Part shown: in pieces, positions 44,093 through 51,919 of the stretch
How positions within the stretch are numbered: position 1 is the stretch's first letter
Layout: every line of letters begins with the position of its first letter
Assembly: GCF_003386535.1 (NCBI RefSeq)
Contig: NZ_QTTN01000013.1
Span: 1-64,000, forward strand
DNA: 64,000 bases
Direction of reading: 5' to 3'
Source: Paenibacillus taihuensis
GTDB taxonomy: Bacteria > Bacillota > Bacilli > Paenibacillales > Paenibacillaceae
Notes under the pieces: model-generated
The model's database searches: none
What the model was told of the DNA's origin: nothing
What the model saw: only the letters and a program-made list of their open reading frames with translations
Program-made: the position numbers and the translations under genes

Positions 44093-44629
44093 TTATTGAT
44101 AGAGAAGGGCTTGAATATCCGCCGTATCGACGTTTGTCTTGTCATAATACTTGAAGCCAGTGTCAATCGACTTGTCTACTGTCTTACCCGCGTCAACCGC
44201 TGCTTTGACGGCTAAGTAGCCGATGCTGATCGGATCTTGCGTGATGGCTCCCGCTTCCACGCCGCTATTGATGTCGTCGATCTGCTGCTTGCCGGAGTCA
44301 TAGCCGATGATCACGATTTTGCCCTGCATGTTCAGCTCGGTCACGGCGTTGACGACGCCGATCGCGGAGCCTTCGTTGGAACCGAAAATACCTTTGATGT
44401 CCGGATGCGCCTGGATAATCGCTTTCGTCAAGTCGGTCGATTTCAACTGGTCGCCGCCGCCGTATTGGATCTCGACGATTTTCACGTTCGGATCCTTCGC
44501 TTTCATCTCGTTGACGAATCCATCGTGGCGGTCGATGCCCGTACGCCCTTCCGAAAGCGCTTGCACGCCGGGGAATTGCTTCTTGATCCCCTCCATTCGA
44601 ACGAGTGGATGCGTCTTCGTTATCGTCAT
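44093..44629 (-). pseudogene. in-frame fusion of an ABC ATPase start to the C-terminal part of a ribose-type binding protein
   Basis: Residues 1-27 (HPLVRMEGIKKQFPGVQALS) are the start of an RbsA/MglA-type sugar ABC ATPase, just before where Walker A should come. From GRTGIDRHDGF on, the sequence is the C-terminal part of a RbsB-like binding protein (IIQAHPDIKGIFGSNEGSAIG, KIVIIGYDSG, DPISIGYLAVKAA). The junction is near 44548. A single deletion that removed most of the ATPase, the permease and the front of the binding protein would give this. TGAGGTGAAG precedes the ATG, so the fusion may be translated, but it has neither export signal nor ATPase site. Confidence 0.85.
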
Positions 44630-44756
44630 CGTGCTTCACCTCATATCCGAAATCTGATCTCATTGTAAGAAGAATGCGCGGCTTTGAGACTTTGAGAGTG
44701 GAGTTTTTTATTGGAAAAGTTGAAAAATTTACGATTCGCTGGATGAGATCAGACAT

Positions 44757-44804
44757 AAAAAAGACACCTTTGAACATTTCTCTGAGAGAAAGTTCAACAG
44801 TGCC
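44757..44804 (-). terminator. terminator of the thioesterase gene
   Basis: On the minus strand a long stem (GGCAC ... TTGAAC-TTTCTCT with AGAGAAA-GTTCAA ... GTGTC) is followed by six T. It lies 7 nt past the stop codon. Confidence 0.9.
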
Positions 44805-44811
44805 TTAAGAT

Positions 44812-45216
44812 CTAGCTCTGTTCCAGCTCAAAAAGCTTCCGCAGCCGCTCCGGTACCTCGCGGCTCTTGCGCGTATCCACATCCATCGCGACGCTCGTCA
44901 CCAGCGCATCCGCGCACAGCTCGCCGCGGTCATTCACGATCTGCTGCTTCAGCACATAGCTGCTCCGCCCCACTCGATCCGTCGCTGTCGATATGGTCAA
45001 CCTGTCGCCTTGCTTGCACTCTTTGCGGTAATTGATGTTAATGTTCACCGTCACCGTCTGAATGCCCATCCCAAGAAACACGTCGTAATGCAGCCCCGCC
45101 TGCTCATACCACTCTTCTCTTCCCCACTCCAAGTATTCGAGGTACTTGGCGTTATTCACGTGACCGTTCACATCGATTTCGGTGGAACGGACGATGATTT
45201 CAAGCCTAGCTTCCAT
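44812..45216 (-). CDS. hotdog-fold acyl-CoA thioesterase (YbgC/4HBT type)
   Basis: The 134-residue protein has the hotdog signature STEIDVNGHVNNAKYLEYLEWGREEW, with the catalytic Asp and the following His-Val-Asn-Asn, then VNININYRKECKQGD. It should cleave acyl-CoA thioesters in the cytoplasm; chain length is unknown. AAGGAG precedes the ATG. It is monocistronic with its own terminator. Confidence 0.9.
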   Translation of the reverse strand: MEARLEIIVRSTEIDVNGHVNNAKYLEYLEWGREEWYEQAGLHYDVFLGMGIQTVTVNININYRKECKQGDRLTISTATDRVGRSSYVLKQQIVNDRGELCADALVTSVAMDVDTRKSREVPERLRKLFELEQS

Positions 45217-45340
45217 AGTCCGAGTGCTCCTTTGCCCGCCACGTTGTTGGGCCTTGTGCCCGGCAGCGGCGCTTCGTTGCCTTCATGTTAGCGAGTTATG
45301 GGGATGTTGTCAAAACGAGGCTCCCCCACCAATTCTCACT

Positions 45341-45530
45341 CTATAATGGATAAATCCAACATATAAGGCCTATTTGAGACGTTTCCGCGACCTATAGTGG
45401 AAAAATTCACTCATTTCTGTTCAAAACCGCCGAATATTGCCCATTTGCCGAAAATGAGTGGATAAATCCAATATAGCTCGGCAAATCGGCCGATTTCGGC
45501 GAAAATGAGTGGATAAATCCAACATAGGCA
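45341..45530. repeat. array of four palindromes (TGGATAAATCCA type) at 51/61/51-nt spacing
   Basis: TGGATAAATCCA or a near variant starts at 45347, 45398, 45459 and 45510. The gaps are 51, 61 and 51 nt. Flanks are partly conserved (CTATAnTGG, AAAATGAGTGGATAAATCCAAYATA). No coding frame is supported. Confidence 0.85.
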
Positions 45531-45567
45531 GATAGGCTTCGGGCCGGTGGGGGAGGCGCGGGCTCGT

Positions 45568-45750
45568 GAGAGATCACATACGGTCTCTCAGCTCAAGAAC
45601 TTCACCTTTTTAGCGTTGAGAGATCAGATACGCTCTCACACGTTTCGATTTTGGCATAATAGCTATAATTTCCAGACCGAGAGATCACATATGATCTCTC
45701 AGTCGCTATCCGGCGCCTTTTTCATGCTGAGAGATCATATACGGTCTCTC
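45568..45750. repeat. array of four 22-nt palindromes (GAGAGATCA...TCTCTC) at 50/61/50-nt spacing
   Basis: Palindromes of the form GAGAGATCAnATAnGgTCTCTC start at 45568, 45618, 45679 and 45729. The gaps are 50, 61 and 50 nt, almost the same pattern as the neighbouring array although the palindrome is different. Substitutions in one arm are often matched in the other (GGTCTCTC, GCTCTCA, GATCTCTC). Sequence between the palindromes is not conserved. Confidence 0.85.
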
Positions 45751-45781
45751 ACCAACTGGGATTAAGCGTCAGCCTAAGCCC

Positions 45782-45822
45782 CACGTCAAAAAAGCCGCAC
45801 CCTCTCCCAAGAGAAGGTGCAG
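45782..45822 (-). terminator. terminator of the galactonate operon
   Basis: On the minus strand GCACCTTCTC pairs with GAGAGGGTGC and the outer GGCTGCACC/GGGTGCGGC pairs extend it. TTTTTTG follows. It lies about 42 nt past the dgoD stop codon. Confidence 0.88.
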
Positions 45823-45863
45823 CCCCAAGTCCCAAACTCCAAGTTCCACTTCGACCAAACCCA

Positions 45864-46997
45864 TTACCACTCCGCGAACGAGCCGTCGTCGTACGCCAGG
45901 CGTGGCGTGTCCCAATCGCCGCCGAAGCTGCGTTCGATGAGCGCTTCTTCGTTGATTTCGATGCCGAGTCCCGGTCCTTGCGGGATCGCGACATGGCCGT
46001 CGATGACCTCGAACGGCTTCTTCAGGTACCCTTCGCCAAGGTCCCACTTCTCCATCATCGACGGATGCTCCTGGATGAGGAAGTTCGGCGTGCACGCATC
46101 CAGCTGCAAGCACGATGCGAGCGAGATCGGGCCGAGCGGATTGTGCGGCGCGATCGACGCGTAGTACGTCTCCGCCATGGCCGCGATTTTGCGGCCTTCG
46201 AAGATGCCGCCCGCATGGCACAGGTCCGGCTGCACGATCGCGACCGCGCCTTTCTCCAGCGCTTCGCGGAAGCCCCAGCGCGTGAACAAGCGCTCGCCCG
46301 TCGCGATCGGGATGCTCGTCGACTGCGCGACGCGCAGCAATTGGTCGACGTTCTCCGGCAGGCACGGCTCTTCGATGAACATCGGATAGTACGGCTCGAG
46401 CGCAGCCGCCAATCGGATCGCCATCGCCGGGCTTACCCGCCCGTGGAAGTCGATTGCGATATCGACGCCGCTGCCGACCGCTTCGCGCGCTGCCGCGAAT
46501 TTGTTCACTTGGCTCTCTACGAAGGCGAGCGAGTCGACATTGCGCACAGGCGCGTCGACGCCGGTCTTGATCGCGTCAAAGCCCGCCGCCACCCGCTTCT
46601 TCGCATTCTCCGCGAACTGCTCCGGCGTCTCGCCGCCGCAGTGGCAGTACATGCGGATCTTATCGCGCACGCGGCCGCCGAGCATCTCATACACAGGCAA
46701 GTTGTAGAACTTGCCCTTAATATCCCACAGCGCCTGCTCGATCCCGCTGATCGCGCTGACCAGAACAGGGCCGCCGCGGTAGAACGTCCCGCGGTACATG
46801 ATTTGCCAGTGGTGCTCGATGCGAAGCGGATCTTCACCGATAAGGTACCGCTTCAGCTCTTCGATTGCCGTCGCAACCGTCAACGCGCGGCCCTCTACGA
46901 TCGGCTCGCCCCAGCCGACGATCCCCTCGTCGGTCTCAATCTTCAGAAACAGCCAGCGTGGCTTCACATGGTAAAGCTTCATATCTGTTATTTTCAC
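45864..46997 (-). CDS. dgoD: D-galactonate dehydratase (enolase superfamily)
   Basis: DgoD dehydrates D-galactonate to 2-dehydro-3-deoxygalactonate. The 377 residues align along nearly the whole length with what I recall of E. coli DgoD: PRWLFLKIETDEGIVGWGEP at the start, YRGGPVLVSAISGIEQALWDIKGK, metal ligands in AIDFHGR, FIEEP and ATGERL, a catalytic His in APHNPLGPI, and the ending DDGSFAEW. The GTG start has AAAGGAGA 8 nt upstream. It is the last gene of the binding protein-permease-permease-SDR-dgoD operon, so galactonate or a compound giving it is the probable substrate. Confidence 0.9.
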   Translation of the reverse strand: MKITDMKLYHVKPRWLFLKIETDEGIVGWGEPIVEGRALTVATAIEELKRYLIGEDPLRIEHHWQIMYRGTFYRGGPVLVSAISGIEQALWDIKGKFYNLPVYEMLGGRVRDKIRMYCHCGGETPEQFAENAKKRVAAGFDAIKTGVDAPVRNVDSLAFVESQVNKFAAAREAVGSGVDIAIDFHGRVSPAMAIRLAAALEPYYPMFIEEPCLPENVDQLLRVAQSTSIPIATGERLFTRWGFREALEKGAVAIVQPDLCHAGGIFEGRKIAAMAETYYASIAPHNPLGPISLASCLQLDACTPNFLIQEHPSMMEKWDLGEGYLKKPFEVIDGHVAIPQGPGLGIEINEEALIERSFGGDWDTPRLAYDDGSFAEW

Positions 46998-47051
46998 GAC
47001 TTGAGTCTCCTTTGCTCTTTGTCTCTTTTTTGCCCGCTCGCCTTCCGCCGT

Positions 47052-47828
47052 TTATCCCTTAGCTCCCGTCTCCGCCCACACCGGCAGCAGAGCGCCGCCA
47101 TCCATATAGATCGTCGTTCCCGTCATATAGCCCGCATTGTCCGAAGCCAGGAATACCGCAGCATCGCCAACTTCTCCCGGCGTACAGAAGCGCCCCATCG
47201 GAATACGGGAAGATATATTCTCGATCATCTTCTGTGCCCGTTCATTGCCTTCCGACCAGCTGTTCTTCGTATAGCCAGGAGCGATGCCGACGACCCGGAT
47301 GCCATGAGGGGCAAGGTCCAGCGCCATATTCTTCGCCAGCTTGTTCACCGCGGCCTTCGACGCCGCGTATACCGTCGAGTTCGCCCAGTTGCCCTCTGCA
47401 TGGTTCGAGCTAATATGGATGATGACGCCTCGCGTGCCCTGCTTCACCATAAGACGCGCCGCATGCTGCGAGCAAAAATACAGACCGCGAAAATCGGTAT
47501 GAACGACCTCGTCGAACAGCTCCGGCGTCGTCTCCAGAAACGGCATCATCCGCGTAATGCCCGAGTTGTTCACGAGCACATCGAGCCGGCCGAATCGGCT
47601 CTCCACTTGTTCAATGAGCGAAGCGACCTGAGCCAGATCCGATATATTCGCTTGCACCGCTTCCGCCCGCACGCCAATCTCGCGCAGCTGCTGAACGACT
47701 TCCTCCGCCTGATCGGCGCTCTTGTTATAGTTGACGCACACATCATAGCCCGCCTTGGCAAAAGAATTCGCAATCCCTCTGCCAATCCCGCGCCCTGCAC
47801 CCGTTACTAAAGCCACTTTACGCTCCAA
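47052..47828 (-). CDS. short-chain dehydrogenase/reductase in the galactonate operon
   Basis: This is a classical SDR of 258 residues: cofactor motif TGAGRGIGRG, NNSG, catalytic Ser in HISSN and Tyr-Lys in YAASKAA, and a C-terminal GTTIYMDGG. It probably oxidises a sugar or sugar lactone precursor feeding DgoD; that step is inferred from position. TTG start with GGAGA 5 nt upstream, 9 nt after the permease stop, so likely coupled. Confidence 0.87.
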   Translation of the reverse strand: MERKVALVTGAGRGIGRGIANSFAKAGYDVCVNYNKSADQAEEVVQQLREIGVRAEAVQANISDLAQVASLIEQVESRFGRLDVLVNNSGITRMMPFLETTPELFDEVVHTDFRGLYFCSQHAARLMVKQGTRGVIIHISSNHAEGNWANSTVYAASKAAVNKLAKNMALDLAPHGIRVVGIAPGYTKNSWSEGNERAQKMIENISSRIPMGRFCTPGEVGDAAVFLASDNAGYMTGTTIYMDGGALLPVWAETGAKG

Positions 47829-47837
47829 TGCAATCTC

Positions 47838-49166
47838 CTACCCTTTGAGTCCTGTGAAAGAAACGCCTTTCTCAATCAGCTTCTGACAGGACGTAATGAT
47901 AATCATAAGCGGAATTGTAGCGATGACGAGACTCGACATAATGACGTTGGCTCCAAGACTTGCCCGCTGCTGGAAGTCGTTCAGCGCAACGGTGAAAGTC
48001 CACACATCCTGCGTCCGTGCAACGACGAGCGGCCACAGAAACTCGTTCCATACCGCGATGAACGTCATAACGGCAACGACGGTGAAGATCGGCGCCGACA
48101 TGGGAACCACGATGCGATAGAAGATCCGCAGCTCATTCGCGCCGTCTATTCGGCCTGCCTGCAGCAGTTCGCCGGGCAGCTGCTCGAAGAACCCTTTGAA
48201 CAGGAAGATGACGATCCCCCAAGCGGTATGCGGCAAAATAATGCCCCACAGCGAATTGACCAAATGCAGCTTATCCATCGTCAGATAGAGCGGAACGAGA
48301 ATCGCAATCTCCGGGATCATAATCGTCGCGACGAAGAAGAGCGTGAGCCAGCCGCTGATCTTGCTTTTCACGAGATGCGCTAACGCATAACCTGCCGTGC
48401 CGCCAATGATCAGCTGAAGAATAATGGTGACTCCTGTGACGATAACGCTGTTTATCAAGAAGTGCGGGAAGCCGTACGTCGTCGAACCTGTCTTGCTCTC
48501 CGAGCCGCCGGTCATTTCCCACAGCACGATGTAGTTGTCGAACAGCCGCTTCCAGTCCTTCACTTCGCCGATCGTCAGCACCTTGCCCTTGACCACTTTA
48601 GACTCCGACAGCCATTTGAGCGCATTGGTCGCCTGCTCAGGCAGCGCTTCAGGAATTGTCGTATCGCCGCTGTACTCGCCGCCGTCACCTTTGTAGTCAA
48701 ACGTCGTCAGCTTGCGGTCACGAATCTTTTGCAGCTTGTTCTTCATCGTTGCATGGGTTGCGATCATCGTTGGGACAATCTCGGATCGTCCTACCGTAAA
48801 CTTATATGCAGGCATGGATGCTTTATAGACGACGACGCCATCTTTGACGCCTGTAATTTTCATCGCACCGACAGCTTCGTTCTGCATTCGTTTCCAGGTG
48901 AACCAGATTGCTTCCATCGCATCCAGCTCGTAATCTTCCTTCTTCAGATCCGTGCCGTCATAATTCAGCGTCACGCTAACGGACTTTGGCACTTCTGGAA
49001 CCCATGTCGGAGGGAACTTGTAGATGGAGATGTTGTCCTTCATCGACGAGCTGATCATCCAGAGCAGAGGCACGATCGATGTCAGGATAAAAAATATGGC
49101 AACCGAGTAGGAGACGATTTTGACGGAAAGCCCGCCTTTCTCCTTAATACGTCCGCGTCCAGCCAT
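47838..49166 (-). CDS. sugar ABC permease (MalG type) with a large extracytoplasmic insertion
   Basis: The first helix (about 18-38) and the SSSMKD segment are typical of MalG-like permeases. After residue 60 an inserted hydrophilic region of about 130 residues (to about 195) precedes the usual second helix and the other four. The EAA-type loop ELLQAGRIDGANELRIFYRIVVP is normal. MalG-type permeases are about 275-280 residues; this one has 442. By topology the insertion lies outside the membrane, near the binding protein. The ATG at 49166 has GGAAGGAG upstream. It is the second permease of the operon. Confidence 0.88.
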   Translation of the reverse strand: MAGRGRIKEKGGLSVKIVSYSVAIFFILTSIVPLLWMISSSMKDNISIYKFPPTWVPEVPKSVSVTLNYDGTDLKKEDYELDAMEAIWFTWKRMQNEAVGAMKITGVKDGVVVYKASMPAYKFTVGRSEIVPTMIATHATMKNKLQKIRDRKLTTFDYKGDGGEYSGDTTIPEALPEQATNALKWLSESKVVKGKVLTIGEVKDWKRLFDNYIVLWEMTGGSESKTGSTTYGFPHFLINSVIVTGVTIILQLIIGGTAGYALAHLVKSKISGWLTLFFVATIMIPEIAILVPLYLTMDKLHLVNSLWGIILPHTAWGIVIFLFKGFFEQLPGELLQAGRIDGANELRIFYRIVVPMSAPIFTVVAVMTFIAVWNEFLWPLVVARTQDVWTFTVALNDFQQRASLGANVIMSSLVIATIPLMIIITSCQKLIEKGVSFTGLKG

Positions 49167-49208
49167 GAAATGCTCCTTCCTGCTTCGCAAATATCGCAAA
49201 CCTCGCAA

Positions 49209-50126
49209 TTAATCCCTGTTCGATACTTTGATCTGCACATACGTAATGATTGCAATGATGATGAACATGACGAATGAAATCGAGCCTGCCACCCCGAAGC
49301 GGAACTCTTTGAAGGAGCTGTTGAAGACGAGCATCGAAAGCGTCCGCGTGCTGTTCGCCGGACCGCCGCCTGTCATGATATACATCGGGTCGAAAGTAAG
49401 GAAGACGCCGCAAATAAACGAAATGAACTGAATACCGATAATGAACTTCAGGCTTGGGAATACGATGGAGCGCATTCTGCGCCACGGCCCGGCACCGTCA
49501 ATCTTCGCCGCTTCGATATTTTCGCTTGGGATGCCTTGCAGCGCGGAGTAGTAGATGAGCATCCCCATACCTGTCGCGAACACGCCTGGCAGCACGATCG
49601 ACCACTTCGCCGTAGCAGGATCATTCAGCCAGCCGTACGGACCAAGACCGATGAAGTGAAGCAGGTAGTTCAGTAAGCCGTAATCCGGATTGTATAACCA
49701 CTTCCACAGCAGATAACCGGCAACCGCAGGAACCGCCGTCGGCAATAAGTAGAGCGAGCGAAGCGTCTTGCTTGCGAACTTGATCTCGTTCAGCAGCACC
49801 GCCTGTACAATCGGAACCCAGAACGTCAGGACGAAGTAAATAAAGAAGAAGGCGAATGTGTTCTTGAATGCATTCCAGAATTCGGTCGAATGGTACAAGT
49901 ACTTATAATTATCCAGCCAGACGAACTTGCCCGGCGGGTTGATGACCTTGTAATCGAAAAAGCTCATATACACAGCTTGAATAAGCGGGTAATACTTGAA
50001 CAACAAGAAACAGACAACTGCAGGAGTCAGGAACGCTATCCCCGTCCAGTTGATTTTCAATCGGAAGCCGTTTTGGGCCCGCACTTTCACCCGAGGCTGC
50101 TGCTGGGCATCTATAGCTGTTTTCAA
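49209..50126 (-). CDS. sugar ABC permease (MalF/UgpA type)
   Basis: The 305-residue protein has six membrane helices starting with GIAFLTPAVVCFLLFKYYPL and the EAA loop ENIEAAKIDGAGPWRRMRSIVFPSL. With the following permease it forms the channel. The ATPase is not encoded here and is probably the shared MsmX-type protein, as is common in this group. The TTG start has GGAGGCG 9 nt upstream. A stem-loop separates it from the binding-protein gene. Confidence 0.9.
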   Translation of the reverse strand: MKTAIDAQQQPRVKVRAQNGFRLKINWTGIAFLTPAVVCFLLFKYYPLIQAVYMSFFDYKVINPPGKFVWLDNYKYLYHSTEFWNAFKNTFAFFFIYFVLTFWVPIVQAVLLNEIKFASKTLRSLYLLPTAVPAVAGYLLWKWLYNPDYGLLNYLLHFIGLGPYGWLNDPATAKWSIVLPGVFATGMGMLIYYSALQGIPSENIEAAKIDGAGPWRRMRSIVFPSLKFIIGIQFISFICGVFLTFDPMYIMTGGGPANSTRTLSMLVFNSSFKEFRFGVAGSISFVMFIIIAIITYVQIKVSNRD

Positions 50127-50152
50127 CGTTACTTACGCCTCCTTTCGAAATC

Positions 50153-50206
50153 GGAGGCGGAGCATCAGACTAGCATCTTCATGCTAGGCGATCGACTCCG
50201 CCTTCC
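50153..50206 (-). repeat. intercistronic stem-loop between binding protein and permease genes
   Basis: Outer arms GAGGCGGAG and CTCCGCCTT (50154-50162, 50196-50204) enclose an inner hairpin CTAGCAT-CTTC-ATGCTAG. It lacks a good T-run. Such elements often stabilise the upstream binding-protein mRNA. Confidence 0.75.
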
Positions 50207-50218
50207 TCTTAGGTCACG

Positions 50219-51709
50219 TTATTTCTTTACAGATGCGTTGTACGCATCGACGACTTCTTTTTGCGCTGCATCCTGTGCTTCCTGGAGCAATTGCTTCGGA
50301 TCGGACTTCTCGTCTGTCAGCGCTTTTTGAACCGCTTTAACGACGTAAGGAGTCAGACGCTCTTTCAAGAAGTACTCGAGGTGCGTGTCGGAAGCAGCTT
50401 TGTTCACTGCCGCTACGAGCTCAGGCGAGATGTCTTTCGCGAATTGCGATGGATCGACGTCGCTGCGAACGGACAGCAGGTTCGGGAAGATACCGTTGTC
50501 TTGCTGCCATGTCAGATATTTCTCAGCTACTTCTTTGGAGTTCATGTACGTGATATATTTCCAAGCTGCATCTTGCTTTTCTTTGGAAGTCTTCGGATTG
50601 ATGATCCAGTAAGCACCGCCGATTTGACCTGGGCCTTTGCCGCCGGGACCTACCGGGTATGGTGCAAAGCCTACATCGTTCAAGTCCATACCTTGTGCCA
50701 CGTAGTCGCCGAAACCGCCGGAGGCTGCGTTCGACATGGCCGCTCGACCTTGGAAAATATCGTTCATATTATCTTGGTAGCTTTGGAGCACATTGTTTTG
50801 TACGATTTTGTATTTCCACTTGAGATCTTTATAGAATTGCAGCGCTTTAATGGAAGGGTCTTCCGTAAACGCCAGTTGTACAGTTCCATCGTCATTGACA
50901 TGCGTCAAGTCGCCGCCTGCCTGCCATACGTAGTACTCGAACCACCAGTCCGCCCACTCCATGCCGAGCAGCGTGATACCGTATTGCTTCTTGGATGTAT
51001 TCGTCAGCTTCTGGCCGAACTCAACCAGCTGATCCCAGTTCGCCGGAGGCGTATCGCGGTCAAGTCCTGCCGCTTCGAACATCTTCTTGTTCCAGAACAA
51101 GCCTGTTACATACATATCGTGCGGAATGCCGTATACTTTGCCGTCGATTGTACCTGCTTGCATCGAAGAAGCGATGAATTTATCTTTGTCCTCGTAGCTG
51201 TCCCAATATGGCGTCAGGTCAAGCGCAAGACCTTGGCCTACCCAGTCCGCGATGATCGGGAAGTGAGCCGCGTGATAAGCATCCGGGCCGTTGCCGCCTG
51301 CCATCGCCGTTACGAATACTTCGCGGTCATTCGTGCCTTGCGGCATCAATTCATGCTTAACCTTAATGCCAGGGTTCGCCGTTTCGAAATCGGCATACAC
51401 TTCTTCTTTAATCGATTTCATCGTATCGTCCGGATTCGGCTGGTCCCAAACCGTAATTTCGACCGTACCGCCGCTTGCAGCCGCGTTATCTGTCGTCGCT
51501 GCATTATCTGTCGTATCATTCGTTGTCGCATTCGCGTTCGAAGTGTCGTTCGTCGCTGCAGTATTGTCTGTGGTGCTGCTGTTGTTTGTTGTATTTGAGC
51601 CAGTATTGTTGCTGCCGTTATTACCGCCCCCGCAAGCCGAAACAATAAGCATTAAGACGAGAACAATTGCCAAGCTTGACCATGTTCTTAACTTCTGCTT
51701 GTTCTTCAA
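50219..51709 (-). CDS. sugar ABC transporter substrate-binding lipoprotein
   Basis: A signal sequence ends in the lipobox IVSACG, followed by about 55 residues of Asn/Thr/Ser-rich linker. Then comes the family 1 solute-binding fold (VEITVWDQPNPDD, DAYHAAHFPIIADWVGQG, GKVYGIPHDMYVTGLFWNKK). The length of 496 is normal. TTG start with GGAGG 7 nt upstream. It is first in the operon with two permeases, an SDR and DgoD, and is divergent from a sensor kinase-regulator pair. A cre-like site lies 56 nt upstream. Confidence 0.92.
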   Translation of the reverse strand: MKNKQKLRTWSSLAIVLVLMLIVSACGGGNNGSNNTGSNTTNNSSTTDNTAATNDTSNANATTNDTTDNAATTDNAAASGGTVEITVWDQPNPDDTMKSIKEEVYADFETANPGIKVKHELMPQGTNDREVFVTAMAGGNGPDAYHAAHFPIIADWVGQGLALDLTPYWDSYEDKDKFIASSMQAGTIDGKVYGIPHDMYVTGLFWNKKMFEAAGLDRDTPPANWDQLVEFGQKLTNTSKKQYGITLLGMEWADWWFEYYVWQAGGDLTHVNDDGTVQLAFTEDPSIKALQFYKDLKWKYKIVQNNVLQSYQDNMNDIFQGRAAMSNAASGGFGDYVAQGMDLNDVGFAPYPVGPGGKGPGQIGGAYWIINPKTSKEKQDAAWKYITYMNSKEVAEKYLTWQQDNGIFPNLLSVRSDVDPSQFAKDISPELVAAVNKAASDTHLEYFLKERLTPYVVKAVQKALTDEKSDPKQLLQEAQDAAQKEVVDAYNASVKK

Positions 51710-51764
51710 TTGACTGCCTCCCTCGAATGGATATCTGATTTACAACTCAAGTATAGGCCCTTGT

Positions 51765-51780
51765 TGGCAGCGCTTTCTAT
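51765..51780. promoter_or_regulatory. cre-like (CcpA) site upstream of the galactonate operon
   Basis: TTGGCAGCGCTTTCTA matches WTGNNARCGNWWWCAW at 15 of 16 positions. It lies between the binding-protein gene and the divergent kinase gene, near where the operon promoter should be. Glucose repression through CcpA is the expected role. Confidence 0.6.
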
Positions 51781-51919
51781 GGAATATCTTAACATCCTGT
51801 TAGCAATATTTTAAGCAACTTCGGGATTAAGAGCTTCCTAAAAAAAGGAAACCGGCCGAATTTGTCGAATACAATCGCAACGGTAAAGCGGTTACAGCTG
51901 CTAGGGGGTCTGCTAACGA

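Noticed and set aside
43981-44166. N-terminal extension of the 43480 frame as true coding sequence
   Set aside because: It overlaps the neighbouring remnant and its terminator in another frame and shows no family sequence.
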